Below, piece after piece: positions 54,436 through 62,121 of a stretch of DNA of 64,000 nt. The notes under the pieces were generated by a model, which did no database searches, had not been told where the DNA came from, and saw nothing but the letters and a program-made list of their open reading frames with translations. Numbering within the stretch: position 1 is the first letter of the stretch; every line of letters begins with the position of its first letter. The position numbers were made by a program, and so were the translations under genes. This DNA is from Dyadobacter soli. Its GTDB lineage: Bacteria > Bacteroidota > Bacteroidia > Cytophagales > Spirosomataceae. The DNA lies in NCBI RefSeq assembly GCF_900101885.1, contig NZ_FNAN01000012.1, positions 62,001 to 126,000 of the forward strand, read 5' to 3'.

Positions 54436-54463
54436 AGGCCGGGATGAGAAAAGCTCCCGGCCT
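54436..54463 (-). terminator. Hairpin at the 3' end of the DoxX-like gene
   Basis: AGGCCGGGA at 54436-54444 pairs with TCCCGGCCT at 54455-54463. On the minus strand it is followed by TTTGTTG, a weak T tract, so it is a plausible terminator for the DoxX-like gene. Confidence 0.55.
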
Positions 54464-54497
54464 GGTAAAAAACTGTCGATGAAATGTAATCTGACCC

Positions 54498-54902
54498 CTA
54501 TTTTGTAAACGGAATCATCGCCCGCACGCGCTCGTCGCGCAGGTACAGGCCCGCCCATACGAGCACACCGAACGTAGCTGCGAAATACAATGGCTGCTCT
54601 GCACGCACCATGACGGCGATGGCTCCGCCCAGGTAACCGGTGATCAGAATCGCCCCCAGGATGGCTGTGCGCGGGATAATGTAGAGGATCGTCGATACGA
54701 GCAATGCGGTACCGATGCTCTGCACCTGGTCCGCCGGCCAGCCCAGCGCCACAGAACCTTCGATGGAAATAGGGTGCGCGATCACCTTCATGATCGCATC
54801 CACAAGCAGGAACAGAACACACAATATGCTGATGATCTTGCCGATAAGGGCAACTTTGTCGGTACGGGGTTTCGCGATTGGGGCAACAAATGTAGCTTCC
54901 AT
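54498..54902 (-). CDS. DoxX-like membrane protein
   Basis: A 134-residue protein with four membrane helices (about 20-40, 63-82, 84-102, 105-122). The DoxX-like family pattern GAILITGYLGGAIAVMVRA and the closing YFAATFGVLVWAGLYLRDER are clear. DoxX proteins have been linked to redox and sulfur chemistry in some bacteria; this short subfamily has no assigned role. A single gene, with the nested palindrome downstream and about 245 bp of gene-free sequence upstream. Confidence 0.85.
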   Translation of the reverse strand: MEATFVAPIAKPRTDKVALIGKIISILCVLFLLVDAIMKVIAHPISIEGSVALGWPADQVQSIGTALLVSTILYIIPRTAILGAILITGYLGGAIAVMVRAEQPLYFAATFGVLVWAGLYLRDERVRAMIPFTK

Positions 54903-55147
54903 GGTTTCTTTTGGTTTATAAAGGTTTTGTTTGATTGATTGATCGATACAAAACTAATGGGTACCAAAAGGACAGGCGCTGTGTGAAAACGGCAGTATTA
55001 GGGGGCGTTTGCGCCAGCAACAGAACGTTCTATATGTTATTCGATACAATGGATGCGTTTCTATTGCGTTTTAGGTTACAAAAAGTAGAAATTATTAGTA
55101 ACTTGCTTATAACTGAAATTCCCAACGTAGCCCGCAGAAACTGAAAT

Positions 55148-55450
55148 ATGAAAGAACCGATCATGCAGGATCATATCCTTGCAGCAAGTATCAGCAATGG
55201 CGACATACCCTCATTCACAAGGGTTTACGAAACCTACCACGCCTATTTGTTCCGCTTTGCACTACGGTTTTTGAAGTCCACAGAACATGCCGAAGAAGCT
55301 GTACACGATGTATTCCTGAAATTGTGGGAAAACCGCGATGGCCTGAATAACGAGTCTTCACTCAAATGCTACCTGCTTAAAATCTGCAAAAGCCACATTT
55401 TCCACACGCTCACGCGCGCAGGCAAAGAGCAGGCCGTGCTGCAACTTTGA
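55148..55450 (+). CDS. ECF sigma-like protein lacking region 4
   Basis: A 100-residue protein with only sigma region 2: FTRVYETYHAYLFRFALRFL, then the -10 binding helix EEAVHDVFLKLWENRD, and the start of the linker CYLLKICKSHIFHTL. Full ECF sigma factors of this group have about 180-190 residues with a region 4 that binds the -35. Here the reading stops after GKEQAVLQL, and a FecR-like stub begins 23 bases later. The gene could be an internal-deletion remnant or a short regulator. ATG at 55148 is well placed. Confidence 0.65.
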   Translation: MKEPIMQDHILAASISNGDIPSFTRVYETYHAYLFRFALRFLKSTEHAEEAVHDVFLKLWENRDGLNNESSLKCYLLKICKSHIFHTLTRAGKEQAVLQL

Positions 55451-55473
55451 CCATTCCGAACCGGGTCAGATCA

Positions 55474-55818
55474 ATGGATAAGGAAATTCATATCAGGAAC
55501 CTCGTTTACAAATACATCTCGAACCAATGCGACGGTCACGAGCAGGACGAACTGCTCCGCCACCTGCAAACGCCGGCAGGCAAATGGGTTTTTGATGAAG
55601 TAATGACTTCGGAAGCGGGTAAAATATTTACAAAAAGCGAAGAAATCGAACCAGCCGTCTCCAACCGGTTGCTAGGGCGGTTGAAGCAAAGTATGGTGGC
55701 CGAAGAAGCCCTGCATGAACAGCCGCTTCCTTTTTATCGCAAAAGAAGTTTTATTCAAATAGCCGTAGCTACATTGTTACTCCTCGCCGTATTGGCCATT
55801 TATTGGTTCACGGCCTGA
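55474..55818 (+). CDS. FecR-like anti-sigma stub
   Basis: A 114-residue protein. The cytoplasmic N-terminal part (MDKEIHIRNLVYKYISNQCD then HEQDELLRHLQ) resembles the FecR N-terminal sigma-binding domain. One membrane helix lies near the end (IAVATLLLLAVLAIYWF, about 95-112). The periplasmic FecR domain that normally follows is absent. It begins 23 bases after the truncated sigma gene, so the pair looks like a shortened sigma/anti-sigma unit. No SusC/TonB receptor lies nearby. Functional or decaying cannot be decided from the sequence. Confidence 0.6.
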   Translation: MDKEIHIRNLVYKYISNQCDGHEQDELLRHLQTPAGKWVFDEVMTSEAGKIFTKSEEIEPAVSNRLLGRLKQSMVAEEALHEQPLPFYRKRSFIQIAVATLLLLAVLAIYWFTA

Positions 55819-55830
55819 GCGGCGCTTCCC

Positions 55831-56394
55831 CTACTTCTTAATGTATTCATCCGTAAAATGCGTCCTGGCTTTGGGCTGGGCAAATTTCTCGTTGTTATAG
55901 TTTTGAGATCTGCCCCTCGGGATCGATAACGACGACCATTTTTCGTCCAGCGCCATTTTCCCGACAAATACGATCTGCCCCACGTGATAAGGGTAATGCG
56001 CCAACTGCCGGTTAATGGCCTCCATCACCGAATGTCCCTGATTTCGGATATAAACAATGGTGTCCCAATTCGACGCATTCAGGGAGTCAAGCGCATTGAA
56101 AAGGCAATTCCAGCCCTCATTCCATTTCGCAAGCAACTCGTCGCGACCAGCGATATCATTCTCAAATTCAGCCTCGCGGTTGCGCGTTTCCTTTTCTCCG
56201 TCGGTTGTCAGGAAATCGGTCCAGCGCGAGAGCATATTACCCCATAAATGCTTTACAATGGTAGCAATGCTGTTACTTTCCTCGTTGTATTTCCAGAAAA
56301 GCTGCTCGTCGCTGAGTTGAGCGATGGTCTTTTCGCCCAGCATTTTATAGTATTCAAATTGCTTTCTGACGCTCTCGATATACTCCTGGTTCAT
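55831..56394 (-). CDS. DUF1572 protein (DinB-like fold)
   Basis: A 187-residue protein of the DinB/YfiT four-helix-bundle superfamily, opening MNQEYIESVRKQFEYYKMLG. Metal-binding His are suggested in IVKHLWGNM and QLAHYPYHVGQIVF. These are small metalloenzymes or thiol-related proteins; this is not the polymerase called DinB. The substrate is unknown. It is convergent with the FecR stub and on the same strand as the cobalamin genes, though a 39-bp gap and differing function argue against co-regulation. Confidence 0.85.
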   Translation of the reverse strand: MNQEYIESVRKQFEYYKMLGEKTIAQLSDEQLFWKYNEESNSIATIVKHLWGNMLSRWTDFLTTDGEKETRNREAEFENDIAGRDELLAKWNEGWNCLFNALDSLNASNWDTIVYIRNQGHSVMEAINRQLAHYPYHVGQIVFVGKMALDEKWSSLSIPRGRSQNYNNEKFAQPKARTHFTDEYIKK

Positions 56395-56433
56395 GGCTTT
56401 GTGATTTGGGTTAATTATCCAAATTACAAATAG

Positions 56434-56961
56434 TTAGCCATTAATGCGAACGGGAACCACCTCTCCATAAGCGACTTTAATATCGAACACACTCGTAAGC
56501 ACGATTTGATTAACGATCGAAAGGATGAGCCGGATCACGCCCGCGTGTGTCACAATAGCCACCCTTTGATAATCCGTTTTCACCAGTTCCTCCCAAAATT
56601 CGTTCACACGCGCGTGCATTTGCATCAGGCTCTCGCCCCCGGGCGTGCACACGTTCACGTAATCGTCCGTCCACGCACGCAAAGCCTGCTGATCGACGGT
56701 ATCCCAGGTTTTGCCTTCCCATTCCCCGAAATTCAGCTCCTGCAAACGATCATCGGTCGAAAATACAGGCGACAGCGCTCTCGCCAGCTCGGTACAGCGC
56801 AATGCGGGGCTGGAATAGGTTATGTCAAAATCCATATCCAGCTGTGACTGAACAACTTTTAGTTCGGAAGGAAAATCATCGTGCAGTAAAAGCTCGGTCC
56901 TGCCGTAAATCAGGCCGGGTTCGAAGACCGGCGTCGTGTGACGGATCAGATAAACTTCCAT
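56434..56961 (-). CDS. cobC: CobC, alpha-ribazole phosphatase
   Basis: The start at 56961 gives 175 residues (MEVYLIRHTTPVFEPG). It is a histidine-phosphatase-fold enzyme: the RHT motif with the phosphorylated His, LQELNFGEWEGKTWD with the general acid, and VTHAGVIR with the second His. In B12 synthesis it removes the 5'-phosphate from alpha-ribazole or cobalamin phosphate. It is last in the cob operon and overlaps the cobS stop by 16 bases. Its position with cobS and cobT supports CobC over other phosphatases of the family. Confidence 0.88.
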   Translation of the reverse strand: MEVYLIRHTTPVFEPGLIYGRTELLLHDDFPSELKVVQSQLDMDFDITYSSPALRCTELARALSPVFSTDDRLQELNFGEWEGKTWDTVDQQALRAWTDDYVNVCTPGGESLMQMHARVNEFWEELVKTDYQRVAIVTHAGVIRLILSIVNQIVLTSVFDIKVAYGEVVPVRING

Positions 56962-57731
56962 AACACGACTATAAAAAAGTAAAATGCAACTTCGCAAACC
57001 TGCTGAATAGCCCCCAGGCAGTCGCCGGTATAACCACCGATCCATTTTTTGAAATAGCGCGCCAGCAATAGCGCGATCAGTCCTAAAATCAGGATGGACG
57101 CGAGCGCCACCGGCTGCTCCAAAATCATAGCCAGCCCGAATAATGGTAGAACGCCAAAGATAATCGCCATTACCAGCACCCAAAAAGGCGGCTTCTCCGC
57201 AACCGGTTTGGCTTTGCTGTCCGTATCACGAGAATAGGGAAGCATATAAATGACAAACACCGGCATGAGCCTGCTCAATGAATGCCCGGCCACAAGTACA
57301 GCGACCATGCTGTATTCCCAACCTGCAATAGCCTGCAACAAGCTGAATTTCAATGCCAATATCAATATCAGTCCCACGGAAGCGTAAGTACCTACCCGGC
57401 TGTCTTTCATGATTTCGAGTATTTTCTCCTTCGTCCACCCGCCTCCGAAACCATCGCAAACATCGGCAAAACCATCCTCGTGAAATGCACCCGTGAGCAG
57501 TATTGAAATGATCATCGAGCACAGTACGGCTATCGAAGGGTTGGTGAGATAATCCGCTGTTAAATAGGTGCTGCCCGCTACCAGACCGACGATCCAGCCC
57601 ACGAATGGCAGATAGCTCGTCGCTAAACTGAGGTTTTCAGGCTTATACACAACCCATTTTGGTGCCGGCAGGCGCGTATAGAACTGCAATGCCGTGAAAA
57701 ACAGGTCGAATTGGTGGCGAATGTGCGACAT
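56946..57731 (-). CDS. cobS: CobS, cobalamin synthase
   Basis: The start at 57731 (MSHIRHQFDLFFTALQFYTR) gives 261 residues with about six membrane helices. The diagnostic motif FHEDGFADVCDGFGGG (about residues 80-95) is complete. The enzyme joins alpha-ribazole (or its phosphate) to adenosyl-GDP-cobinamide in the inner membrane, the last nucleotide-loop step. It overlaps cobC and lies 17 bases downstream of cobT. The end NQVCEVAFYFF-like tail is hydrophobic as usual. Confidence 0.92.
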   Translation of the reverse strand: MSHIRHQFDLFFTALQFYTRLPAPKWVVYKPENLSLATSYLPFVGWIVGLVAGSTYLTADYLTNPSIAVLCSMIISILLTGAFHEDGFADVCDGFGGGWTKEKILEIMKDSRVGTYASVGLILILALKFSLLQAIAGWEYSMVAVLVAGHSLSRLMPVFVIYMLPYSRDTDSKAKPVAEKPPFWVLVMAIIFGVLPLFGLAMILEQPVALASILILGLIALLLARYFKKWIGGYTGDCLGAIQQVCEVAFYFFIVVLWKFI

Positions 57732-57748
57732 CGGCAATCTTCTTTCGG

Positions 57749-58777
57749 TTAGTTCTCCGTTTTCTGACTTACACCCGCACTTTCAAAGCTCGCCATTTCA
57801 TTCAGGAATGCGACAGCGCTTTGCATGAGCGGGTACGCGAGCGCGCAACCTGTACCCTCGCCCAGGCGCATGTCGAGTTTCAGTAACGCATCCGCTTCCA
57901 GCGATTGAAGCAGCAGACGATGCCCTTTTTCATTGGATTGGTGACAAAAAACAGCATTCCGCCGGATCGCCGGGTCCATTTTAAATGCGCACAGGTAACT
58001 TACGGAAGCAATAAACCCATCGACCAGCACCAGCATTCCCAGCCGCGCCGCTTCCAGCATAGCACCGCACATCATGGCAATTTCAAAGCCGCCGAATGTC
58101 GCAAGCACCGATTCGGGATTATTGGCTGCGTTTTGATGAAAATCCAATGCATCGGCGAGTACGGCTACTTTCCGGGTAAGCTGCGCATCATCCAGCCCGG
58201 TACCTTTGCCTACGCATTCGGCAATGGGGATATTCAGCAACCGGCTCATGATCGCCGACGCAGACGAGGTGTTACCAATGCCCATTTCCCCGAAACCGAT
58301 CACGTTGCAACCGGCTTCCTGTACTTGCCTTACGAGCTCCGCGCCTTTTTCCAGGCATAGCCGGCATTGGGCGTTGGTCATCGCTGGCTGTTTCGCAAAG
58401 CTTTTAGTACCAAAGTTGACCTTCGCGTCGATCAGCTTTTCATTTTGGCCAAAATCATAATCCACACCTGCATCTACCAGCAAGAGGCTAATGCCGTGCT
58501 GCCGTGTGAAAACGTTGATCGCCGCACCGCCGCCGATAAAATTGAGCACCATCTGCGGCGTTACCTCCGACGGGTAAGCGCTCACACCTTCCGAAGCAAT
58601 ACCATGACTGGCCGCAAAAACAATGACATGCGGGTTCGCAAGCTGTGGCGACAGGGTATCCTGTACCGAAGCAATCTGAAATGCCAGTTTTTCGAGGCTG
58701 CCCAATGCGCCTAACGGCTTGGTTTTCAAATCAATTTTCGCCTGTATTTCCTGGCTGGTAATGGTGGCTGTATGCAT
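57749..58777 (-). CDS. cobT: CobT, DMB phosphoribosyltransferase
   Basis: A 342-residue enzyme (MHTATITSQEIQAKIDLKTK). Motifs include LGSLEKLAFQIA, FAASHGIASEGVSAYPSEVT, GFGEMGIGNTSSAS, and the catalytic Glu in RLGEGTGCALA near residue 317. It activates 5,6-dimethylbenzimidazole (or another lower base) as the alpha-ribotide using nicotinate mononucleotide. It lies 4 bases after cobU and is followed by cobS. Length is normal. Confidence 0.93.
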   Translation of the reverse strand: MHTATITSQEIQAKIDLKTKPLGALGSLEKLAFQIASVQDTLSPQLANPHVIVFAASHGIASEGVSAYPSEVTPQMVLNFIGGGAAINVFTRQHGISLLLVDAGVDYDFGQNEKLIDAKVNFGTKSFAKQPAMTNAQCRLCLEKGAELVRQVQEAGCNVIGFGEMGIGNTSSASAIMSRLLNIPIAECVGKGTGLDDAQLTRKVAVLADALDFHQNAANNPESVLATFGGFEIAMMCGAMLEAARLGMLVLVDGFIASVSYLCAFKMDPAIRRNAVFCHQSNEKGHRLLLQSLEADALLKLDMRLGEGTGCALAYPLMQSAVAFLNEMASFESAGVSQKTEN

Positions 58778-58781
58778 TGTT

Positions 58782-59291
58782 TTAGGTTGATTTTAATGTT
58801 AATGGAAGCCCTGAGACCATCATAATCGCTTCCTGTGCCGCTGCGGCCACATATTGATTGGCCCAGCCTTGCAAGTCTGTAAACTTCCGTCCGGCATCCG
58901 TTTCCGCATGGACACCCATGCCGATTTCATTGGAAATGATGATCAAAGTAGCGTCAATCTGCGCCAGTGCATCGATTTCCCCTTTGAATGCAGCGAGCGA
59001 CTTTTCGACATCATATTCCAAGGCAAAGAATAGGTTGGTCAGCCACAATGTGACGCAATCGATCACCGCCACGCTACCTGCAAGTGGCAGCAAATGAATA
59101 TCCCGCTCGCTTTCCAGCGACGTCCATTCGGGCCCGCGTTCGTCCTGGTGCCGTTTTACGCGCTTCGCAAAATCCTCATCCCAAATCCGCGACGTAGCCA
59201 CATACACCGGATTAGCACTTTTTTGCAATGCCAGATCCATCGCGAACCTGCTTTTGCCGCTGCGGACGCCGCCCGTCACGTAAATGATCAC
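58782..59291 (-). CDS. cobU: CobU, cobinamide kinase/guanylyltransferase
   Basis: A GTG start at 59291 is inferred because it opens with IIYVTGGVRSGKSRFAMDL, a P-loop that begins at residue 8 as in CobU, and it overlaps the upstream stop (GTGA). The protein has 169 residues. The conserved His in KRVKRHQDERGPEW carries the GMP intermediate, and ISNEIGMGVHAET is a later family motif. It phosphorylates adenosylcobinamide and transfers GMP to it. It lies between pduO and cobT in the operon. Confidence 0.9.
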   Translation of the reverse strand: MIIYVTGGVRSGKSRFAMDLALQKSANPVYVATSRIWDEDFAKRVKRHQDERGPEWTSLESERDIHLLPLAGSVAVIDCVTLWLTNLFFALEYDVEKSLAAFKGEIDALAQIDATLIIISNEIGMGVHAETDAGRKFTDLQGWANQYVAAAAQEAIMMVSGLPLTLKST

Positions 59292-59872
59292 GACGGCTCG
59301 GCGCTTTTGAAGCGTTTGTACAAAAAGAGCTGCCACTTTTCCTCTGCCACGCCTGCCTTATCCATTTCGGCACGTGCAAGGGTGAAAAACAAGTCGGAAA
59401 GGCGGTTAATGTAAGCCGGAATCGCTTCGTGAACCTCGTCCGTTTTGGTCAGCGATACCAGCCGCCGTTCTCCCCGGCGCATTTGCGTACGCGCAATGTG
59501 GCAAAGCGCCGAAACTTCATTCCCGCCGGGCAGCAGGAAATAGTCCGATGGCGAAGTCATAGCCGCTTCCAGCGCATCGATCCACTCCTCACAAAAAGTG
59601 GAGCCATCTACCGGCATCGGGTTTTTGTTCTCCTTTTTGGCATCGGACGGCCGCGCCAGATGCGACATCATGTCCATCAGGTCCTTTTGTATTTTATGCA
59701 GATTAGGTTGCCACTCGTGTCCTGTGCCCAACTTCACACGCAACAATCCAATAGTCGAATTCGCTTCGTCGAGCGTCCCAATGCATTCAATGCGGACATC
59801 GTCTTTATCGACGCGACTTCCGCCAAATAGCCCTGTCGTGCCTTTATCGCCCTTTTTAGTATATATTTTCAT
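59288..59872 (-). CDS. pduO: PduO-type ATP:cob(I)alamin adenosyltransferase
   Basis: A 194-residue trimeric adenosyltransferase of the PduO type. It opens MKIYTKKGDKGTTGLFGGSR (ATP-binding loop) and has IGTLDEANSTIGLLR and the C-terminal motif INRLSDLFFTLARAE. It attaches the adenosyl group to reduced corrinoid, making coenzyme B12 or adenosylcobinamide for the following CobU step. Its stop overlaps the GTG start of cobU by 4 bases. The start codon lies one base from the btuF stop. Confidence 0.93.
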   Translation of the reverse strand: MKIYTKKGDKGTTGLFGGSRVDKDDVRIECIGTLDEANSTIGLLRVKLGTGHEWQPNLHKIQKDLMDMMSHLARPSDAKKENKNPMPVDGSTFCEEWIDALEAAMTSPSDYFLLPGGNEVSALCHIARTQMRRGERRLVSLTKTDEVHEAIPAYINRLSDLFFTLARAEMDKAGVAEEKWQLFLYKRFKSAEPS

Positions 59873-61045
59873 TTAATTAATTGATTTATAGTAGATCAAC
59901 TCATATTTCGGCAACAATTCGGGGTGAATAATTCGGATCAGGTCGCAAAGGACCAAATGCGGGTTTACTGCCCCGGACTCCCAGTAATCGTTCGCGCCCT
60001 GGGCATTCATGCGGTTGTTGTAGCTGTAAATATGATTGGTTTTGAATGCCTTGAAATCGGCGTAGCGAACGTCGCGCGCGAGCACATCTTTTTTTGTCTG
60101 CACGTTTCCGATGCTTACATTCAGCCAGAAATCGGCCTGCAATGCGATAGGATAAACGGTTTCAAAACTTAATGGCAGGCTTCCCGTCGCCTTCGTGCCC
60201 GACCAATGGTACGAAGCGCCGGCATCCTGGAAGAACCGGCTCACATAACTGTCGCCGTTCGGGACATTCCAGGCGTCTTTGGAATTCATCCCGGTGATCA
60301 GGCTCGGGCGTGACTTCACATTTCGGGTCATACGGGCCAGCCGCGCATATTCTTGCTCGACATGGGCGAATTTCCCGTTCACCTCGCCTTCCTTATTAAT
60401 CAGCGCCGCCAGTAACTTCACCCATTCCGCCCGGCCGAGTGGCGTCGTTTCCACCCATTCGGAATTGACCATTACCGGGATCCCAGCCTGATGCAACGAT
60501 TCATACCGGCTGACCTTCGAAACCGGGCTGCCGGTAGCCATGATCAGATCCGGACGCATGCTCACCAAAAGCTCCTCATTGAGCCCCTGGTCCTTTCCTA
60601 CTTCTGCGATCTTCCCTGCTTTGATACGTTCCAGTACTTTGGGGGAAGAAACATATTTCAGGTTTCCCAGGCCTGTGAGAATATCCTCGCAACCCAGGAA
60701 ACCGATCAGTCCGATATGCAGCGACGACATCGCCACCATGCTCCGCACGGGAATTTCGATCACCTGGCTGTCGCGAAACCCGATCGGCCGCGGCGTGCCC
60801 CGTTGCACGAGCACGTACGTGAGCGTATCCGTCGATTTCTCGAACGGGCTCATGATCTTTACGACTTTATAATGCTTGTGATAGGTAATTTTAAAGCCTC
60901 TGGCATGTGCTACTCTTACCTTTTCGGAAAACAGGTCGGGGCCTGCGTAATGGGAATCGCCTTTTTCGTAAAGCGACGAAGAAGTGCTGCAACCGGCCAG
61001 CAAGCCGCACAGCAGCAGGGCTGTAAGTAATTGTCTGATAATCAT
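59873..61045 (-). CDS. btuF: BtuF-like corrinoid-binding lipoprotein
   Basis: The start at 61045 gives 390 residues with a lipobox (LLLCGLLAGCS). Residues 70-370 form a periplasmic class III binding fold, including VRSMVAMSSLHIGLIGFLGC, LISMRPDLIMATGSPV-type and FWLNVSIGNVQTKKDV segments. This type binds cobalamin or siderophore-like ligands; the riboswitch just upstream and the cob genes downstream point to a corrinoid. No BtuC/BtuD permease and ATPase genes are in the operon. It is first in the riboswitch-controlled operon. Confidence 0.82.
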   Translation of the reverse strand: MIIRQLLTALLLCGLLAGCSTSSSLYEKGDSHYAGPDLFSEKVRVAHARGFKITYHKHYKVVKIMSPFEKSTDTLTYVLVQRGTPRPIGFRDSQVIEIPVRSMVAMSSLHIGLIGFLGCEDILTGLGNLKYVSSPKVLERIKAGKIAEVGKDQGLNEELLVSMRPDLIMATGSPVSKVSRYESLHQAGIPVMVNSEWVETTPLGRAEWVKLLAALINKEGEVNGKFAHVEQEYARLARMTRNVKSRPSLITGMNSKDAWNVPNGDSYVSRFFQDAGASYHWSGTKATGSLPLSFETVYPIALQADFWLNVSIGNVQTKKDVLARDVRYADFKAFKTNHIYSYNNRMNAQGANDYWESGAVNPHLVLCDLIRIIHPELLPKYELIYYKSIN

Positions 61046-61084
61046 GTAGTCACCGGCCTTTCTTCCGAAAGCCATATTAACAGC

Positions 61085-61335
61085 GTTTGCAGGCAGGTCT
61101 TCTGACTCGTTCAAACTCTTGTGCCTTCCCGGGTTAATGATTGAATTTTGAATGAGTGAATGAGTGAATGTTTTCTAATCACTCATTCACTCATCGCGCC
61201 GGCGACCCGGTCACTCATTGACTCATTCACTCATTGTACTCAGTGACATCTTACAAGAGCCTCGTTATGAACTTACAGCAGCGGAGACTGTTCCGGATTC
61301 GCACCGGATTCCCTTTTAATCACGCATGACACGTG
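61085..61335 (-). promoter_or_regulatory. Cobalamin riboswitch with expanded repeat arm
   Basis: Read on the minus strand, the core is clear: a segment matching GGGAATCCGGTGCGAATCC, then CAGTCTCCGCTGCTGTAAG, a CACTG element (61241-61247 as its complement), GGGAAGGC (61123-61130) and the B12 box GAGTCAGAAGACCTGCC near 61093-61109. The peripheral arm between CACTG and GGGAAGGC spans 110 nt at 61131-61240 and is built from AATGAGTG-type repeats. The element controls btuF and the cob genes downstream; adenosylcobalamin should turn them off. Confidence 0.88.
61151..61236. repeat. AATGAGTG repeats forming an inverted array inside the riboswitch
   Basis: Two AATGAGTG units plus AATG lie at 61151-61170. 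Their inverted copies occur twice, at 61179-61194 and 61211-61236 (the latter with one changed unit). The arm 61152-61167 is perfectly inverted at 61179-61194 (16 bp, 11-base loop). The first block could also pair with the third, so two folds compete. Confidence 0.85.
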
Positions 61336-61407
61336 TACCTGGATGGCCGCAAAACTAGCAATATTTTATTGCTTATCATTGTAAAGTTTCATTTACACAC
61401 ACCTTGC

Positions 61408-62121
61408 ATGAAACGAGACGACACCCTCTGGAAATCGATTCTGGAAGATATTTTCGAAGACTTCCTGCTCTTCTTCTATCCCGACGCCGACTTCGGACGT
61501 CGGATGTTCACCTACTACTCGCGGATACTGGACAACTACGACAAGCCCATTACCGCATTCGCAATTTTTACGGAAGGTAACGCTGCATTCAAGCCTTGTG
61601 AATACTACCGGGAGTTTATGGGCACGAGTGTTTCGTACAAGTACAATGCATTTAAGATTTTAGAACAGAACGAGCAAGCGTTGCGTAAAAGCGACAATCC
61701 GTTTGCGATAGTAGTTTTGACCGTAAAAGCGGCTTTACAACGCAACCACTTTTCTGAAAATGAACTACTTAATCTAAAAATCGAGATAGCTAAAAATCTT
61801 CTGGAGAGGCAACTTTCGAAAACTAAAATCAGAAATTTGCTTGGCTTTCTGCGATTGTACATTCGCTTTGAAAACCGTGAAAGTGGTGTTAAATTTGAAG
61901 AAGCAGTCGATCATCTAATACAAGAAAATAAGTTTATGGGTATCGAGGAACTTCTTAAGAGCGCAATTAAAGAAGAGGTGGCTATTGAGACCACCGAAAA
62001 TTTATTGAAGGAAACGTCCTTTTCTATCGAGAAAATTGCCCGGTTGGTTGGTGTATCGCCCGAATTTGTTCAAAAGCTTAAAGACGATATGCGTCGCCGG
62101 AGATCAGACACATTACACTAA
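61408..62121 (+). CDS. Rpn/PD-(D/E)XK transposase-like protein with internal deletion
   Basis: The start at 61408 (MKRDDTLWKSILEDIFEDFL) gives 237 residues. The N-terminus and the block from FGRRMFTYYSRILDNYDKPI onward resemble a recombination-promoting nuclease (Rpn)-like family common in Cytophagales. In relatives, as I recall them, about 65 residues containing the PD-(D/E)XK active site with an EVQ motif separate FFYPDAD from this block; here they are joined directly. The C-terminal part has an HTH-like end (SIEKIARLVGVSPEFVQKLK). It overlaps the convergent cbiB gene by 44 bases. Probably inactive as a nuclease. Confidence 0.6.
   Translation: MKRDDTLWKSILEDIFEDFLLFFYPDADFGRRMFTYYSRILDNYDKPITAFAIFTEGNAAFKPCEYYREFMGTSVSYKYNAFKILEQNEQALRKSDNPFAIVVLTVKAALQRNHFSENELLNLKIEIAKNLLERQLSKTKIRNLLGFLRLYIRFENRESGVKFEEAVDHLIQENKFMGIEELLKSAIKEEVAIETTENLLKETSFSIEKIARLVGVSPEFVQKLKDDMRRRRSDTLH

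Noticed and set aside
54316..54822. Minus-strand reading crossing the nested palindrome and the DoxX gene
   Set aside because: It is the wrong frame of the DoxX-like gene extended into repeat sequence, with an Arg/His-rich composition.
55831..56394. DinB family name suggesting DNA polymerase IV near the mutasome genes
   Set aside because: The protein is a small DUF1572/DinB-fold (YfiT-like) protein with no polymerase motifs.
61151..61236. Regular short repeats that could suggest a CRISPR or satellite array
   Set aside because: The units are 8 bases in opposite orientations with no unique spacers and they sit inside a riboswitch arm.
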